From positions 62,001 through 126,000 of the forward strand of contig NIOB01000008.1 in the NCBI GenBank assembly GCA_002189105.1: DNA of 64,000 bases. Reading direction: 5' to 3'. Both the position numbers and the translations under genes were made by a program. This DNA is from Saccharibacillus soli. Its GTDB lineage: Bacteria; Bacillota; Bacilli; Paenibacillales; Paenibacillaceae. Below the pieces are notes generated by a model. The model made no database searches. It saw nothing but the letters and a program-made list of their open reading frames with translations, and was not told the origin of the DNA. Shown here one piece after another: positions 45,636 to 54,700 of this stretch. Each line of letters opens with the position of its first letter. Within the stretch, counting starts at the first letter, position 1.

Positions 45636-46355
45636 ATGCCCGTTGGGCCTCTAATCAATGCCCTGGCCGTCCTGCTGGGTGGTCTGCTGGGCGCGCTGCT
45701 TGGCAGCAAGGTGCCCGAACGGCTGCGACTCAATCTGCCGCTGACATTTGGTGCAGCTTCTATGGGTATGGGCGTCGTCATGATCGCCAAGGTTCACAGT
45801 CTGCCGCCTGTCGTTCTCGCCCTGCTGCTCGGCAGCGTCATTGGTGAACTTGTTCGATTGGAACGAGGTCTCGAATGGCTGGCGGGCAGGATGCGAGGGC
45901 CTGTGGATCGCTTCTTCTCGGTCAAAGCTTCCGGCCCTGATCCCGACGTGTTCATGCAGCAGTTCGTCGGGATCGTCGTCTTGTTCTGTGCCAGCGGTAC
46001 CGGCATCTTCGGTGCGCTGAATGAAGGCATGACCGGCGATTATACCGTACTGCTGTCCAAATCGTTCCTCGACTTCTGTACGGCGTTGATCTTCGCAACC
46101 TCGCTCGGTTATATCGTGCCTACAGTAGCGCTGCCGCAGGCCGTCATTCTGCTGGCGCTGTTCTTCGGCGCAGGATTGATTCTGCCGCTGACCACGCCGG
46201 AGATGATCGCCGACTTTTCGGCGGCTGGAGGCATCATCATGCTGGTGAACGGACTGCGAATCAGCGGAATCAAAGCTTTTCCGGTCGCCAACATGCTCCC
46301 TGCCCTACTGCTGGTCATGCCGCTGTCGCATCTCTGGAGTGCTCTGTTTGGCTAG
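45636..46355 (+). CDS. DUF554 family membrane protein
   Basis: 239 residues, six to seven membrane helices. Family features: NALAVLLGGLLGALLGSKVPERLR at the N-terminus, LLLGSVIGELVRLERGLEWL, ASGTGIFGALNEGMTGDYTVLLSKSFLDF, and the closing AAGGIIMLVNGLRISGIKAFPVANMLPAL. A transporter role is assumed for the family but not shown. AAAAGGTGGAG precedes the ATG. It may be co-transcribed with the phosphatase gene 49 nt downstream. Confidence 0.85.
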   Translation: MPVGPLINALAVLLGGLLGALLGSKVPERLRLNLPLTFGAASMGMGVVMIAKVHSLPPVVLALLLGSVIGELVRLERGLEWLAGRMRGPVDRFFSVKASGPDPDVFMQQFVGIVVLFCASGTGIFGALNEGMTGDYTVLLSKSFLDFCTALIFATSLGYIVPTVALPQAVILLALFFGAGLILPLTTPEMIADFSAAGGIIMLVNGLRISGIKAFPVANMLPALLLVMPLSHLWSALFG

Positions 46356-46404
46356 GCCGTACATGCCTTAATCTCCTATTCCTCCCCGAAAGCGAGGCCT
46401 CGTG

Positions 46405-47130
46405 ATGTCTGGAAGAACATTCGCAATCAGCGATATTCATGGCGAACTGGAACTGCTGGAACGTTTATTGACTCATATTCACTACAACCCGGCCTCCGAC
46501 CAACTGGTGCTGCTGGGTGATTATATCGACCGCGGCCCGCAATCCATGCAGACGCTGGAAAAGGTCATGGAACTCCGTGCGGGCGGGGCCATCGTCTTGA
46601 TGGGCAACCACGAGGATCTGATGCTGCGTGCGCTTGTGGAAGGTGGCGAAGAAGATTGGAAACGTTGGGTTGTGCGAAATGGCGGTTATGCGACGCTTCA
46701 GAGCTACGGGTTCAGCGATCGGCAGCTCCGCATCGAGACCGGAGAGCAATATCGACGACCGGAGCTGCGCTCCGAGACGCTGGAACGGCATCTGGACTTC
46801 ATTCGCAGTCTGGATCTGTATTACGAGACGGACACTCATATCTTCGTCCACGCCGGCATCCCGCCGGGCAAGACGGCCGCCGAGTCCGATCGATCCGAAC
46901 TGGTATGGATTCGGGAAGAGTTCCACAAGGGCTATCAGGGTGCCAAGACGGTGATCTTTGGGCATACTCCAACCCGTGGGCTGCACGGCGACCCGGATGA
47001 TGACGGATTGTATTACGGCAGCAACCGCATCATCGGTATTGATGGAGGTGCGGTATTCGGCGGACAGCTGAATGTGCTGGACGTCGGGAGCGGCGAGACG
47101 TATTACATCCGATCGGAACGCAAGGATTAA
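46405..47130 (+). CDS. PPP-family metallophosphoesterase
   Basis: 241 residues. All metal motifs of the PPP/PrpE class are present: DIHG (Asp10, His12), GDYIDRG (38-44), GNHED (67-71), VHAGIPP and FGHTPTRGL. The protein could be a serine/threonine phosphatase or a dinucleoside tetraphosphatase; sequence alone does not decide. GAGG lies seven nt before the ATG at 46405; a GTG one codon earlier is too close to it. A bidirectional terminator follows. Confidence 0.88.
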   Translation: MSGRTFAISDIHGELELLERLLTHIHYNPASDQLVLLGDYIDRGPQSMQTLEKVMELRAGGAIVLMGNHEDLMLRALVEGGEEDWKRWVVRNGGYATLQSYGFSDRQLRIETGEQYRRPELRSETLERHLDFIRSLDLYYETDTHIFVHAGIPPGKTAAESDRSELVWIREEFHKGYQGAKTVIFGHTPTRGLHGDPDDDGLYYGSNRIIGIDGGAVFGGQLNVLDVGSGETYYIRSERKD

Positions 47131-47207
47131 ACCTGAACATCCAAGTCCAATCTGTTCGATGCGCCTAAATCTATACTTCTAAATCTATGCGTCTTAAAAA
47201 TCACACG

Positions 47208-47244
47208 TAAAAGCCTCGCGCCGATCATGGGCGCGAGGCTTTTT
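47208..47244. terminator. Bidirectional terminator
   Basis: AAAAGCCTCGCGCC, 6-nt loop, GGGCGCGAGGCTTTTT; ends the phosphatase gene and, in the other direction, the Pro-rich repeat gene. Confidence 0.93.
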
Positions 47245-47362
47245 GGAATAGCTTGGGATTCTTACAGTTGGGCTTCGTAAAGTTTCCTGTTTACAGGCCT
47301 GAACCTTAGCCTGTTTGTCGTCTGGCGCCCATGATGCCTGCCGTGGTTCTACAATAGTCTCG

Positions 47363-47830
47363 CTAGAATTCACGGGGCTGACCCGGCTGGACATCCGGCG
47401 GGTTGACGGGCTGAATCTCCGGGGGATTCACCGGCTGCACATCGGGTGGGTTCACTGGCTGAATCTCAGGCGGCCCTCCAGGCTGGATACCTGGTGGCTG
47501 CTCCGGTTGAACCTCCGGACGGTTCGGACGAACACCCGGTATATCATCCGGGTCGAATTCCGGCGGCTGCCCGGGTTGGACACCGGGAGGATCGGCAGGT
47601 TGAATCTCGGGCTGCTGACCTGGCTGCACACCTGGAGGTTCATGCGGCGTCACTTCCGGTGGACGTCCCGGCTGCACGCCGGGCGGTTCCTGCGGCTGAA
47701 TCTCCGGATCGCCCTGAGGCTGGGTTCCCGGAGGATCTTCCGGCGTCGAAGGCAGCGGCGTAAACGGTTCCGGCGGGTCGGATGCGCGAACGATATAGTA
47801 GTCATGGTCTTGGCCAATATCCTGTCTCAT
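47363..47830 (-). CDS. Octapeptide-repeat proline-rich protein
   Basis: 155 residues. After a short head (MRQDIGQDHDYYIVRASDPP) the whole protein is about fifteen imperfect octapeptides of the type PPEIQPVN / PPGVQPGQ, alternating an acidic and a Val/Ile position. There is no signal peptide, membrane helix or sortase signal, so it is probably an intracellular extended polyproline-like rod. ATG chosen over a TTG two codons earlier because AGGAG sits about ten nt before it. It is the last of three minus-strand genes behind the TerD-VWA gene; the gap to the preceding small gene is 158 nt. Function unknown. Confidence 0.65.
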   Translation of the reverse strand: MRQDIGQDHDYYIVRASDPPEPFTPLPSTPEDPPGTQPQGDPEIQPQEPPGVQPGRPPEVTPHEPPGVQPGQQPEIQPADPPGVQPGQPPEFDPDDIPGVRPNRPEVQPEQPPGIQPGGPPEIQPVNPPDVQPVNPPEIQPVNPPDVQPGQPREF

Positions 47831-47988
47831 CGTCAATCGTCTCCTTATGGATCGAAATGGCGTTTATCTCCTTCATTACCCGTTCCGACTGATAAGATCA
47901 CAGCTAAGATCACAGTGAGGAATCTGACATTCAACTTCCTCTCCCTGGCTTTCTTCCCCGGACGACTCGCGCTGCCCGTCTCTGCTTC

Positions 47989-48258
47989 TTATGACCACTC
48001 GTGCCAAGAGCGTCCTCCATTGAGCTGAACAATCGATTTTTTCTGAGTGCGTCCATGATTAAAACTCATCGTTCGCAGTTCATATCCCGGATCATCGAGC
48101 GGCAGCAGCTTTTTCCATTTGGACACGGGGTGGGTGGGCTTGCCTGGACTGTGCATATCCACGAGTACAAGATCCCGATGCAGCATATTTAGACATTCAC
48201 CGAGCGTCAAGCCCGGCGAGACGGAAGCGTTGGTCAAAGAATCGTGCTGTCTGTTCAT
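47989..48258 (-). CDS. Small uncharacterised protein next to the TerD-VWA gene
   Basis: 89 residues, soluble, basic. Sequence features: SPGLTLGECLNMLHRDLVLVDMHSP, then HPVSKWKKLLPLDDPGYELRTMSF and NGGRSWHEW. No family recognised. AGGAGAAG lies 14 nt before the ATG, a long spacing, so the start or the gene itself is less certain than its neighbours. It follows the TerD-VWA gene by 49 nt, which suggests co-expression. Confidence 0.5.
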   Translation of the reverse strand: MNRQHDSLTNASVSPGLTLGECLNMLHRDLVLVDMHSPGKPTHPVSKWKKLLPLDDPGYELRTMSFNHGRTQKKSIVQLNGGRSWHEWS

Positions 48259-48307
48259 GATGTAAATGTCTTCTCCTTTGTTATTGACTTGATGTGAGCA
48301 GAGCTTA

Positions 48308-49621
48308 TTATCCCTTCAAAATGCCCTTCGCCCGGACTTCCTTCAGCCAGCCAGGGAATTCGTTCAACAGGCGGTCATACAGTTCTTCGTCGCTGACCCG
48401 GTCCAGATCATCCAGAGCGAAGAAGTCGGCGTTATCCACCACCCGGCCTCTCAGATTATCCAGCTGTTCCAGCACACCGTAGTTGGCGTTGCCCAGTCCG
48501 ACAAACTGCCAGAAGATAGGTTTGTCGGAATGAGCGATCAGCAGCTTGGAGATTTTCTTCGTCTCATAGATCCCGCCGTCACTGAAGAAAATAATATAAG
48601 TAGGCGTCCGATCATCCGGATCTTCCTTCGTGTACTTCTTGATGATGTCCTCAATGACGACCGGTTCGTTATTGCCGAAGCCCAGCTTACTCTTCATCGT
48701 TGGCCCCGGATACGTCTTCTTCACATAATCCTCGTACTGATGTTCATTCACGCTGGGCGCTCTCATCATCTTGGTGGCGAAGAACCATACATCCAGGATT
48801 CCGTCGTCATCCATTCGCGCCGAGACGGCCAAGATTCGCTCAAACGCCCGCTGTACGGTTCCCTGCGCATAGAGCTGGGTCATCGAACCGGAAGCATCGA
48901 ACACCACCGCTACGCGGGCTTTCTCATGCGCAATATTTTTCTTTTCCAAAGAGATGCCGACCTTGCGCTTGAGCAGATCGATCTTGCCCAGCGGTACGGA
49001 AGGTTCCGGTGTTGGCGCAGGAGTCGGTTCGGGTGCAGCAGGTGCAGGTGATGAAGACGCTGGAACGGAAGAATCGGCAGCAGCCGGTTCAGGCGTCGTC
49101 CCCTCCTCGATCTCCACGCCATGAGCTTCCGCCAGCGGCTTCAACCCTCCATTAAATCCCCGTCCAATCGCTCTCAACTTCAAACCTGAAGAATGGCGGT
49201 ACAGCTCCATGAATACTAGCGAACGTTCCTGCGTAGCTTCCTTGATCTCATAAACAATCTCGTCGGTGGCTGTCTCCGCGACAATTCGGCAGCCCTGCAC
49301 ATCCGCGAACGTCCCGGCTCCATCCAGGGTTGCGGAAAATACACACTTGGCAATCGTTGAAGGGTCCAGCTCCTGCGTGCGGATGGTGAAGACGACATGA
49401 TTCGTGCCGGTTCGTTCATAACGCACCTGTCCGCCGGGGCTGGAATCCTGATTATAAAAAATAAAATAATCGTCCGAAGGAACTTTCCCGTTCTCTCCCA
49501 CCATAAAACAGCTCACATCAAGATCTGCCGGCGCGTGACTCCATTCCACTCTCACACGAAGCTGATCGGTCTGCCCGATTGGGGCATTAGCGCCCGTCGT
49601 CAATACCGTTGGTGTACCCAT
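48308..49621 (-). CDS. TerD domain-VWA fusion protein (TerF-like)
   Basis: 437 residues. Residues 1-185 form a TerD domain (VRVEWSHAPADLDVSCFMVGENGKV, DDYFIFYNQDSSPGG, with the calcium-binding acidic residues, and LVFMELYRHSSGLKLRAIGRGFNGGL). A 40-residue Pro/Ala linker leads to a VWA domain at about 235-430 with an intact MIDAS (VVFDASGSM, Thr in DRTPTYIIFFSDGG). This is the TerF arrangement of tellurium-resistance and stress clusters. No TerC, TerZ or other ter gene is in the window, so it is an orphan here. GGTGGAGG precedes the ATG. Probably first gene of a three-gene unit. Confidence 0.88.
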   Translation of the reverse strand: MGTPTVLTTGANAPIGQTDQLRVRVEWSHAPADLDVSCFMVGENGKVPSDDYFIFYNQDSSPGGQVRYERTGTNHVVFTIRTQELDPSTIAKCVFSATLDGAGTFADVQGCRIVAETATDEIVYEIKEATQERSLVFMELYRHSSGLKLRAIGRGFNGGLKPLAEAHGVEIEEGTTPEPAAADSSVPASSSPAPAAPEPTPAPTPEPSVPLGKIDLLKRKVGISLEKKNIAHEKARVAVVFDASGSMTQLYAQGTVQRAFERILAVSARMDDDGILDVWFFATKMMRAPSVNEHQYEDYVKKTYPGPTMKSKLGFGNNEPVVIEDIIKKYTKEDPDDRTPTYIIFFSDGGIYETKKISKLLIAHSDKPIFWQFVGLGNANYGVLEQLDNLRGRVVDNADFFALDDLDRVSDEELYDRLLNEFPGWLKEVRAKGILKG

Positions 49622-49897
49622 CTCATCGCCTCCACCTTGTCAAATTTGCTCTGGAAATCCAACCTCTTGATCTCACCCGCCGAATTGGCGTGTCCGTTCC
49701 ACATACGCAGAATTATACCATTTGGGGTTCGTGATTGCGAAAAGGAGAGAAAGCGACCAAACCCAAATGGACAGCCTGCCAAACTGAGCTGTACAGCTTG
49801 ACGTTTGCCTGAACAGAAAGCAGGTTAATGAACATTCAGGTACGCTGCGCTATGTCAACATCGACATTTATAGCAGCAAGGAAAGGGGCGATGGAGC

Positions 49898-50650
49898 ATG
49901 TGGAGCGCACTGCTGTGGGGCGGCATCTCCGCTTCAGCCGTTGTGCTTGGCGCACTGGCGGCGTTATTTTTGCGCATTGGCAAGAGATACATAGGCTGGA
50001 TCATGGCATTTGGCGTTGGGACGCTGATTGGTGCGGCTGCCTTTGAACTGCTGGGCGATGCCCTGGAGGACGGCGGACTCAAGGCAACCGCGATCGGCTT
50101 CACCGTCGGCGCATTGGTCTATACGGTGTTCGACCTGATCGTCTCCCGCCGGGGCGGCTCCAACCGCAAGCGTTCGGGCAAGGACGAGTCCGGTTCGCAG
50201 GCAGCGGGCGAAGCCGACCAGAGCGGTCTTGGGATCTTCGCCGGTACAGTCATGGATGCCATCCCGGAATCAATCATGTTGGGCGCAAGCCTGCTGGCGG
50301 GCAAAGGCATCAGCGTTGTGCTGGTTGTCTCCATCTTCGTCAGCAACATTCCCGAAGGACTGTCCAGCACGGTCGGTTTACAGAAAAACGGCTATTCACG
50401 CGGCAAAATCTTCGTTATGTGGGGCGTTGTCCTGCTGGTTTCTGCCCTGGCTTCCATGGGGGGTTATCTGTTCCTTGAACAGCTCTCCAATGAGATGAAG
50501 GCGGCAATCGGAGCGTTCGCCGGGGGTGGCATCATCGCCATGCTGTGCTCGACCATGATGCCCGAGGCGTTTGAAGAAGGCGGGCCGCTTGTCGGTTTTA
50601 TCGCCTCCATGGGTCTGCTGACCGCCATTCTGCTGGATACCTTCTCTTGA
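49898..50650 (+). CDS. ZIP-family divalent metal transporter
   Basis: 250 residues, eight membrane helices with a cytoplasmic loop (RKRSGKDESGSQAAGEADQ) lacking the histidine run seen in many ZIPs. Metal-binding helices are clear: GTVMDAIPESIMLG and SIFVSNIPEGLSSTVG; the closing CSTMMPEAFEEGG is also typical. It should move zinc or manganese into the cytoplasm. AAAGGGG lies nine nt before the ATG. It stands alone with a terminator behind it. No Zur or MntR box was recognised in the 270-nt leader. Confidence 0.88.
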   Translation: MWSALLWGGISASAVVLGALAALFLRIGKRYIGWIMAFGVGTLIGAAAFELLGDALEDGGLKATAIGFTVGALVYTVFDLIVSRRGGSNRKRSGKDESGSQAAGEADQSGLGIFAGTVMDAIPESIMLGASLLAGKGISVVLVVSIFVSNIPEGLSSTVGLQKNGYSRGKIFVMWGVVLLVSALASMGGYLFLEQLSNEMKAAIGAFAGGGIIAMLCSTMMPEAFEEGGPLVGFIASMGLLTAILLDTFS

Positions 50651-50739
50651 GCCAAAAGAGAGCGAAGGCGACTTCTCTATCTTCTTGTTCACCATACGAT
50701 GATGGTCCCGTGTGATTTTCCAGTTCGGGAGGCTTAAAC

Positions 50740-50819
50740 AAGCCGTGTACAGATTCGATCCGAAGCTTCCCCAGGATGTCTGGTTGGAAGCGGAGCGATG
50801 GCTGTACACGGCTTTTTTG
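50740..50819 (+). terminator. Long-stem terminator after the ZIP gene
   Basis: AAGCCGTGTACAG pairs with CTGTACACGGCTT, with an inner GCTTCC/GGAAGC pair, then TTTTTT. Confidence 0.85.
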
Positions 50820-50828
50820 TAGATTCTC

Positions 50829-50916
50829 TTTACAGCTTGCCGCTGTGGTGATATATTCAACTCATCAATCTGGAATCCAGATTGATCTATAATTAGATTG
50901 ATCGGAATTCCAGATC
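50829..50916 (+). promoter_or_regulatory. Promoter and double palindrome operator of the ArsR/MFS operon
   Basis: TTTACA (50829-50834), 17 nt, TATATT (50852-50857). Just downstream are AATCTGGAATCCAGATT (50867-50883, perfect inverted repeat) and GATCGGAATTCCAGATC (50900-50916), which share a GGAATNCCAGAT core and are 33 nt apart centre to centre. They lie between transcription start and the regulator gene, a good place for autorepression. Confidence 0.75.
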
Positions 50917-50948
50917 GCTCTCCACAACCCGATCGAGGAGGAATCAGG

Positions 50949-51452
50949 ATGCAGAACCCCGAACAGCAGCAGCCGCTTGTCATCGACAGCAAGCAGAACA
51001 AACTGCTGCAAAATGCGCTCCGAATCAAGATTATGCACGCCTTGTCCAAGGAACCAATGACGTCCAAGCAGGTCGCGGATCTACTGCGCAGAACGCCCGG
51101 CAACATCCACTATCACATCCAGCGGCTACATGAAGGCGGCCTGCTGGAGTTGACCGATACACGCCATGTGTCAGGGATCGTCGAGAAATATTATGCCGCC
51201 AAGGCGTCACAGTTTCATTTCCCTGGAGCAGCCGAAGGTCCCGATTGGGTCAAAGACGATGAAGCCTGGACAGGAAGCGGGCCATTCTCCGAATATCATG
51301 CGACACGTCTCGATCTGTCGGATGAAGAAGCCTCGCAGTTTTCCGAAGAATTGAAGGCGCTGTTTGAAAAGTGGGAACAGCAAAGCAAAGGCGGCCGGGA
51401 ATATGGCGTCAGTGTCCGCATCGGCCGAATAGACGGAAGCGAAGGAGGGTAA
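50949..51452 (+). CDS. ArsR-like winged-helix regulator of the MFS pump
   Basis: 167 residues. A winged helix fills residues about 15-90 (LLQNALRIKIMHALSKEPMTSKQVADLL, NIHYHIQRLHEGGLLEL, GIVEKYYAAKA), of the HTH_20/ArsR subgroup that often precedes MFS exporters. No metal-cysteine motif is present, so the signal is likely an organic compound or none. GAGGAGG precedes the ATG. The MFS gene starts four nt after its stop, and a pair of palindromes overlaps the 5' leader. Confidence 0.87.
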   Translation: MQNPEQQQPLVIDSKQNKLLQNALRIKIMHALSKEPMTSKQVADLLRRTPGNIHYHIQRLHEGGLLELTDTRHVSGIVEKYYAAKASQFHFPGAAEGPDWVKDDEAWTGSGPFSEYHATRLDLSDEEASQFSEELKALFEKWEQQSKGGREYGVSVRIGRIDGSEGG

Positions 51453-51455
51453 GAC

Positions 51456-52931
51456 GTGCCGCCCAACCCGGAAAAATCATCGACAGCTTCAGGTCAAGCC
51501 GCAAATCTCAACGCTGAGATCGAGAGAAGCGGCCCGACTTCCTCGCTCCTCTCGCGTTTGGACGTTTTTCTATCTCCGCTGCGCCGTTCCAGAGCGTTCA
51601 CCTATCTCTGGCTCGGGCAGTGGATTGCAATGCTCGGCAGCTCCGTCTCGGTGTTGATTCTGCCGATTGTCGTCTACTCACTAACCGATTCTTCGACAGC
51701 ATTGGGATTCGCCATGACCTGCTATATGCTGCCCAATATTCTCGCTCTGCCGTTCGCGGGATGGATCGTGGACAAGACCGACCGCCTGCGGCTGGTTATG
51801 TTGAGCAATGGGGCACGTCTGGTCATCATGCTGCTGGCGGCGATCGCCATCTTCAGCGGCACCTTGACGCTGGAACGTCTCTATATTGGACTGGTGTTCT
51901 ATGGTCTTATGGAAGGCGTGTTCAGTCCGGCTTATTCCGCACTCCGCGCCGAGGTGTTCACACCGGATATTCGCAACGCGGCTAATGCACTGAGTCAGAT
52001 CAGCATACAAGGCGTGCGGCTGTTGGGGCCTGCTCTTGGTGGGATGCTGGTCACTGCCGCTTCACCGGGGGCGGGATTTGCCCTCGATTCGACCACGTAT
52101 CTTATCTCCCTGATCTGCTTCGCCATGCTGGGAAAAGTGCTGTCGGCGCAGCGGAAGAAGGGTAGAGATGAAGCTGCTTGGGCTTTCTCGTCCTCCTCTG
52201 CGCAAAGCACAGCGGGTTCGTCTTCTCCAGAAACAGCAGCTGCCGTTCAGGTTATGGAATGGCCAAGCGAAGCCTCCGCTGACGAAAAAATGACGGAGCC
52301 GCTCTCTGCACGTCCGTCCGCATTGTCCGGCTTCGGCGCTGAATTTATGGAAGGCGTTCATGTACTGCGCAGGCTGCCCTGGCTCTGGATCACCATTGTC
52401 GCCTTCTCGCTATTGAATATCTGCTATACCGGCATCGTAGCGATTCTCGTACCGTGGCTGTTCAAAGTCCATCATGGATTGTCTCCTTCAGTGTATGGCA
52501 TCGCCATGGCGGGAACCGCTGTGGGCGCAATTCTTGCCGCTGTGTTATTTGGTTCCAAACGGGATTGGAAACGCCGGGGGCTGGTCGCTTATGGAGGAGC
52601 ACTATTGAGCGGATTTGCTCTGCTGCTGCTCTCTATCGTGACCTGGGTGCCAGGTCTTGTTATGGCGATGGTTCTGGAAGGCTTCGGCATGATGATGTTC
52701 ATGATAATCTGGGAGATCAGCTTGCAGGAACTGGTGCCTGCCGAGAGCTTTGGCCGCGTGGCCAGTCTGGACATGCTGGGTTCCTTCGCCCTGCTTCCGG
52801 TTGGTTATCTGATCGTCGGGCGGCTGGCCGATACCATCGGCGGTATCCCCAGTATTGCCATCTTCGCCTGCGCGGGGATACTCATCCTGCTGACGGCGCT
52901 GTGCTCGCCGCATATTCGGCGATTTAACTGA
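51456..52931 (+). CDS. MFS transporter (MFS_1/enterobactin-exporter-like)
   Basis: 491 residues, twelve predicted helices. Start is GTG with GGAGGG six nt upstream, inside the end of the regulator gene. Conserved features: FTYLWLGQWIAMLGSSVSVLILP in TM1, FAGWIVDKTDRLRLVM loop 2-3, and DIRNAANALSQISIQGVRLLGPALGG. A 55-residue Ser/Ala-rich cytoplasmic loop divides the halves, which is long for the family. It is likely an efflux pump under the ArsR-like regulator; substrate unknown. Confidence 0.87.
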   Translation: MPPNPEKSSTASGQAANLNAEIERSGPTSSLLSRLDVFLSPLRRSRAFTYLWLGQWIAMLGSSVSVLILPIVVYSLTDSSTALGFAMTCYMLPNILALPFAGWIVDKTDRLRLVMLSNGARLVIMLLAAIAIFSGTLTLERLYIGLVFYGLMEGVFSPAYSALRAEVFTPDIRNAANALSQISIQGVRLLGPALGGMLVTAASPGAGFALDSTTYLISLICFAMLGKVLSAQRKKGRDEAAWAFSSSSAQSTAGSSSPETAAAVQVMEWPSEASADEKMTEPLSARPSALSGFGAEFMEGVHVLRRLPWLWITIVAFSLLNICYTGIVAILVPWLFKVHHGLSPSVYGIAMAGTAVGAILAAVLFGSKRDWKRRGLVAYGGALLSGFALLLLSIVTWVPGLVMAMVLEGFGMMMFMIIWEISLQELVPAESFGRVASLDMLGSFALLPVGYLIVGRLADTIGGIPSIAIFACAGILILLTALCSPHIRRFN

Positions 52932-52963
52932 AGATGCCGTGTTCACCTTCTATTCTTCCATCA

Positions 52964-53006
52964 AAAAAGGTTCCACTCCGTATGTTCAACGGGGTGGAAC
53001 CTTTTA
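52964..53006. terminator. Bidirectional terminator
   Basis: AAAAGGTTCCACTCCG, 9-nt loop, CGGGGTGGAACCTTTT; ends the MFS gene and the convergent ABC permease gene. Confidence 0.92.
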
Positions 53007-53033
53007 TTCATCCGGCTGCTTCCCTGACCTGCC

Positions 53034-53966
53034 TTAGACTTCCCGGCTGTCGAATATCAGGATCTGTGCGGTGGTCAGCACCGTGGCGCAGCCTGCCAGG
53101 ATTCCGGCGCCAAGCATCAGCTGGCTCCAGACAATCTCCGATCCGATCACCGTCTTGTACAAGGTGACGTATTCGGTCAGCAGCACCGGCGAAGCTGCCG
53201 GAAAAGCGAGGCCCAATCCGTTTAGCAGCGCAAGCAGCACAAGACCCAGCAGGAAGCCCGAGGTCGCGCTGCGAGCCAGCGTAGAAGCGAAGGCCGCCGC
53301 CGCGCTGATCGCTGCCGCAGGCAGCAGCGTCAAGACATAGGCACCCAGCATCGCCGGGATGCCGATCCCGCCCAGCGAAGCGCCCGATAACAGCGCGGCC
53401 GCCAGAGACATGACCAACAAGGCGGCCAGCAGTCCGGCCTGGTAGACCAGCATCGCTGCGATCTTGCCGATCGCAAGAGCAGGGCGGCTCACCGGACGGG
53501 TGAGCGGGATCTTCAGCTCGCCGCGCTCCCGCTCGCCGGCGAACAGATCAGCCGCCATCATGCAGGCGGCCAGTGGCAGCAGGATGTACGCTGCAAGTGA
53601 CAGCAGCGTATACGGCAGATGATCCGGCGAGAAGCGGATGAAGCTGTTTGATGCCCGGTTCAGCAGCAGAACCGCCAGCGGCACCAGTGCGATGAAGATC
53701 GGAAGCGCCCGATATTTGAACTGCGCCATCATTTTGCGAAGTTCCACTTCCGCCACCCGGCCAATCATGTTCCCCATGGACAGACCCTCTCCAGCCCCGG
53801 CGCCATTGGCCTGAGGCGATCTTGAATCGGGACGACCGCTGGAATCTACTGAAGACAGATCCTGCGCGATAGGATGCTCTGTCTCTGACTTCCCAGGCTG
53901 CAAGCTGGCTATTGGCTCCAGCTCCATCGAAGCGTTCTTCACCGCTCCCCGGTCTCTTCTGTTCAT
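53034..53966 (-). CDS. ABC-2 type permease with hydrophilic N-terminal extension
   Basis: 310 residues. The first 65 are hydrophilic and low-complexity, rich in Ser, Glu, Pro and Gly, which is not usual for this family. A membrane domain of six helices follows, starting at about 85 (ALPIFIALVPLAVLLL) with the family loop ADLFAGERERGELKIPLTRPVSRPALAIGKI, common to ABC-2 and NosY-like permeases. The start overlaps the ATPase stop by four nt. It works with that ATPase; export of a peptide or lipid-like compound is the usual role. Confidence 0.87.
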   Translation of the reverse strand: MNRRDRGAVKNASMELEPIASLQPGKSETEHPIAQDLSSVDSSGRPDSRSPQANGAGAGEGLSMGNMIGRVAEVELRKMMAQFKYRALPIFIALVPLAVLLLNRASNSFIRFSPDHLPYTLLSLAAYILLPLAACMMAADLFAGERERGELKIPLTRPVSRPALAIGKIAAMLVYQAGLLAALLVMSLAAALLSGASLGGIGIPAMLGAYVLTLLPAAAISAAAAFASTLARSATSGFLLGLVLLALLNGLGLAFPAASPVLLTEYVTLYKTVIGSEIVWSQLMLGAGILAGCATVLTTAQILIFDSREV

Positions 53967-54688
53967 CCGACTTCCCTCCCTTCCGTATTCGTCACCCGCA
54001 GATAATAACGTTCGATGCTGCCATACTGCTCCAGCACCTGCGCCACCGGTGCGCGGTCGATCAGACGCCCTTCCCGCAGCACGGCGGTGTGTGTACAGAG
54101 CTGCTCCATCTCATGCGCGAGATGACTGGATAAGACAACCGCGCAGCCGCGTTCACGTTCTTGCAGCAGCAGCTCCCGAAACAGCGCCGTCCCTTCAATA
54201 TCCATGCCATTGGTAGGTTCGTCGAGAACCAGAAGCTCGGGCTTGGGCAGCAGGGCTGCCGCCAGCGCCAGCCGCTGCTTCATCCCCACAGAGAACCGGC
54301 GAACCTTCTCCTTGCGATAGCGCAGCAGCCCTACCCGATCCAGCAGACCTTCGACCGCCGCCGCATCGAAACCCGGATAGAAGCGCCCCGTCAGCAATAG
54401 ATTCTGTTCGGCTGTCAGATACGGATACAGACCGGGCGTTTCGATCATGCAGCCCGTCCGGGACAGGATACCAGGCAGCTGCTCATCAGGATTCATGCCC
54501 AGGAGGGAGATGGCACCGGAGTCCGGGGTGAGCAGACCCAGCATGGCCTTCATCGCGGTGGTCTTGCCGCTGCCATTGGGACCCAGCAGACCCAGCACCT
54601 GTCCACGCTCCACTTCAAACGACAGATTCTCCACGCCGCGCCGATTGGCGTATTTCTTCGTCAGATTTTCGATGACTACGACGGCCAT
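53963..54688 (-). CDS. ABC exporter ATPase
   Basis: 241 residues. Walker A GPNGSGKTT, signature FSVGMKQRLALA (S-V-G-M in place of LSGGQ), Walker B LLVLDEPTNGMD and the H-loop VLSSHLAHE. The VGMKQR signature is common in ATPases of bacitracin-type (BcrA) and ABC-2 exporters. The ATG at 54688 is preferred over one two codons earlier, which sits directly on the AAGGAGG. Twelve nt separate it from the secreted protein gene upstream. Confidence 0.92.
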   Translation of the reverse strand: MAVVVIENLTKKYANRRGVENLSFEVERGQVLGLLGPNGSGKTTAMKAMLGLLTPDSGAISLLGMNPDEQLPGILSRTGCMIETPGLYPYLTAEQNLLLTGRFYPGFDAAAVEGLLDRVGLLRYRKEKVRRFSVGMKQRLALAAALLPKPELLVLDEPTNGMDIEGTALFRELLLQERERGCAVVLSSHLAHEMEQLCTHTAVLREGRLIDRAPVAQVLEQYGSIERYYLRVTNTEGREVG

Positions 54689-54700
54689 TGTCATTCCTCC

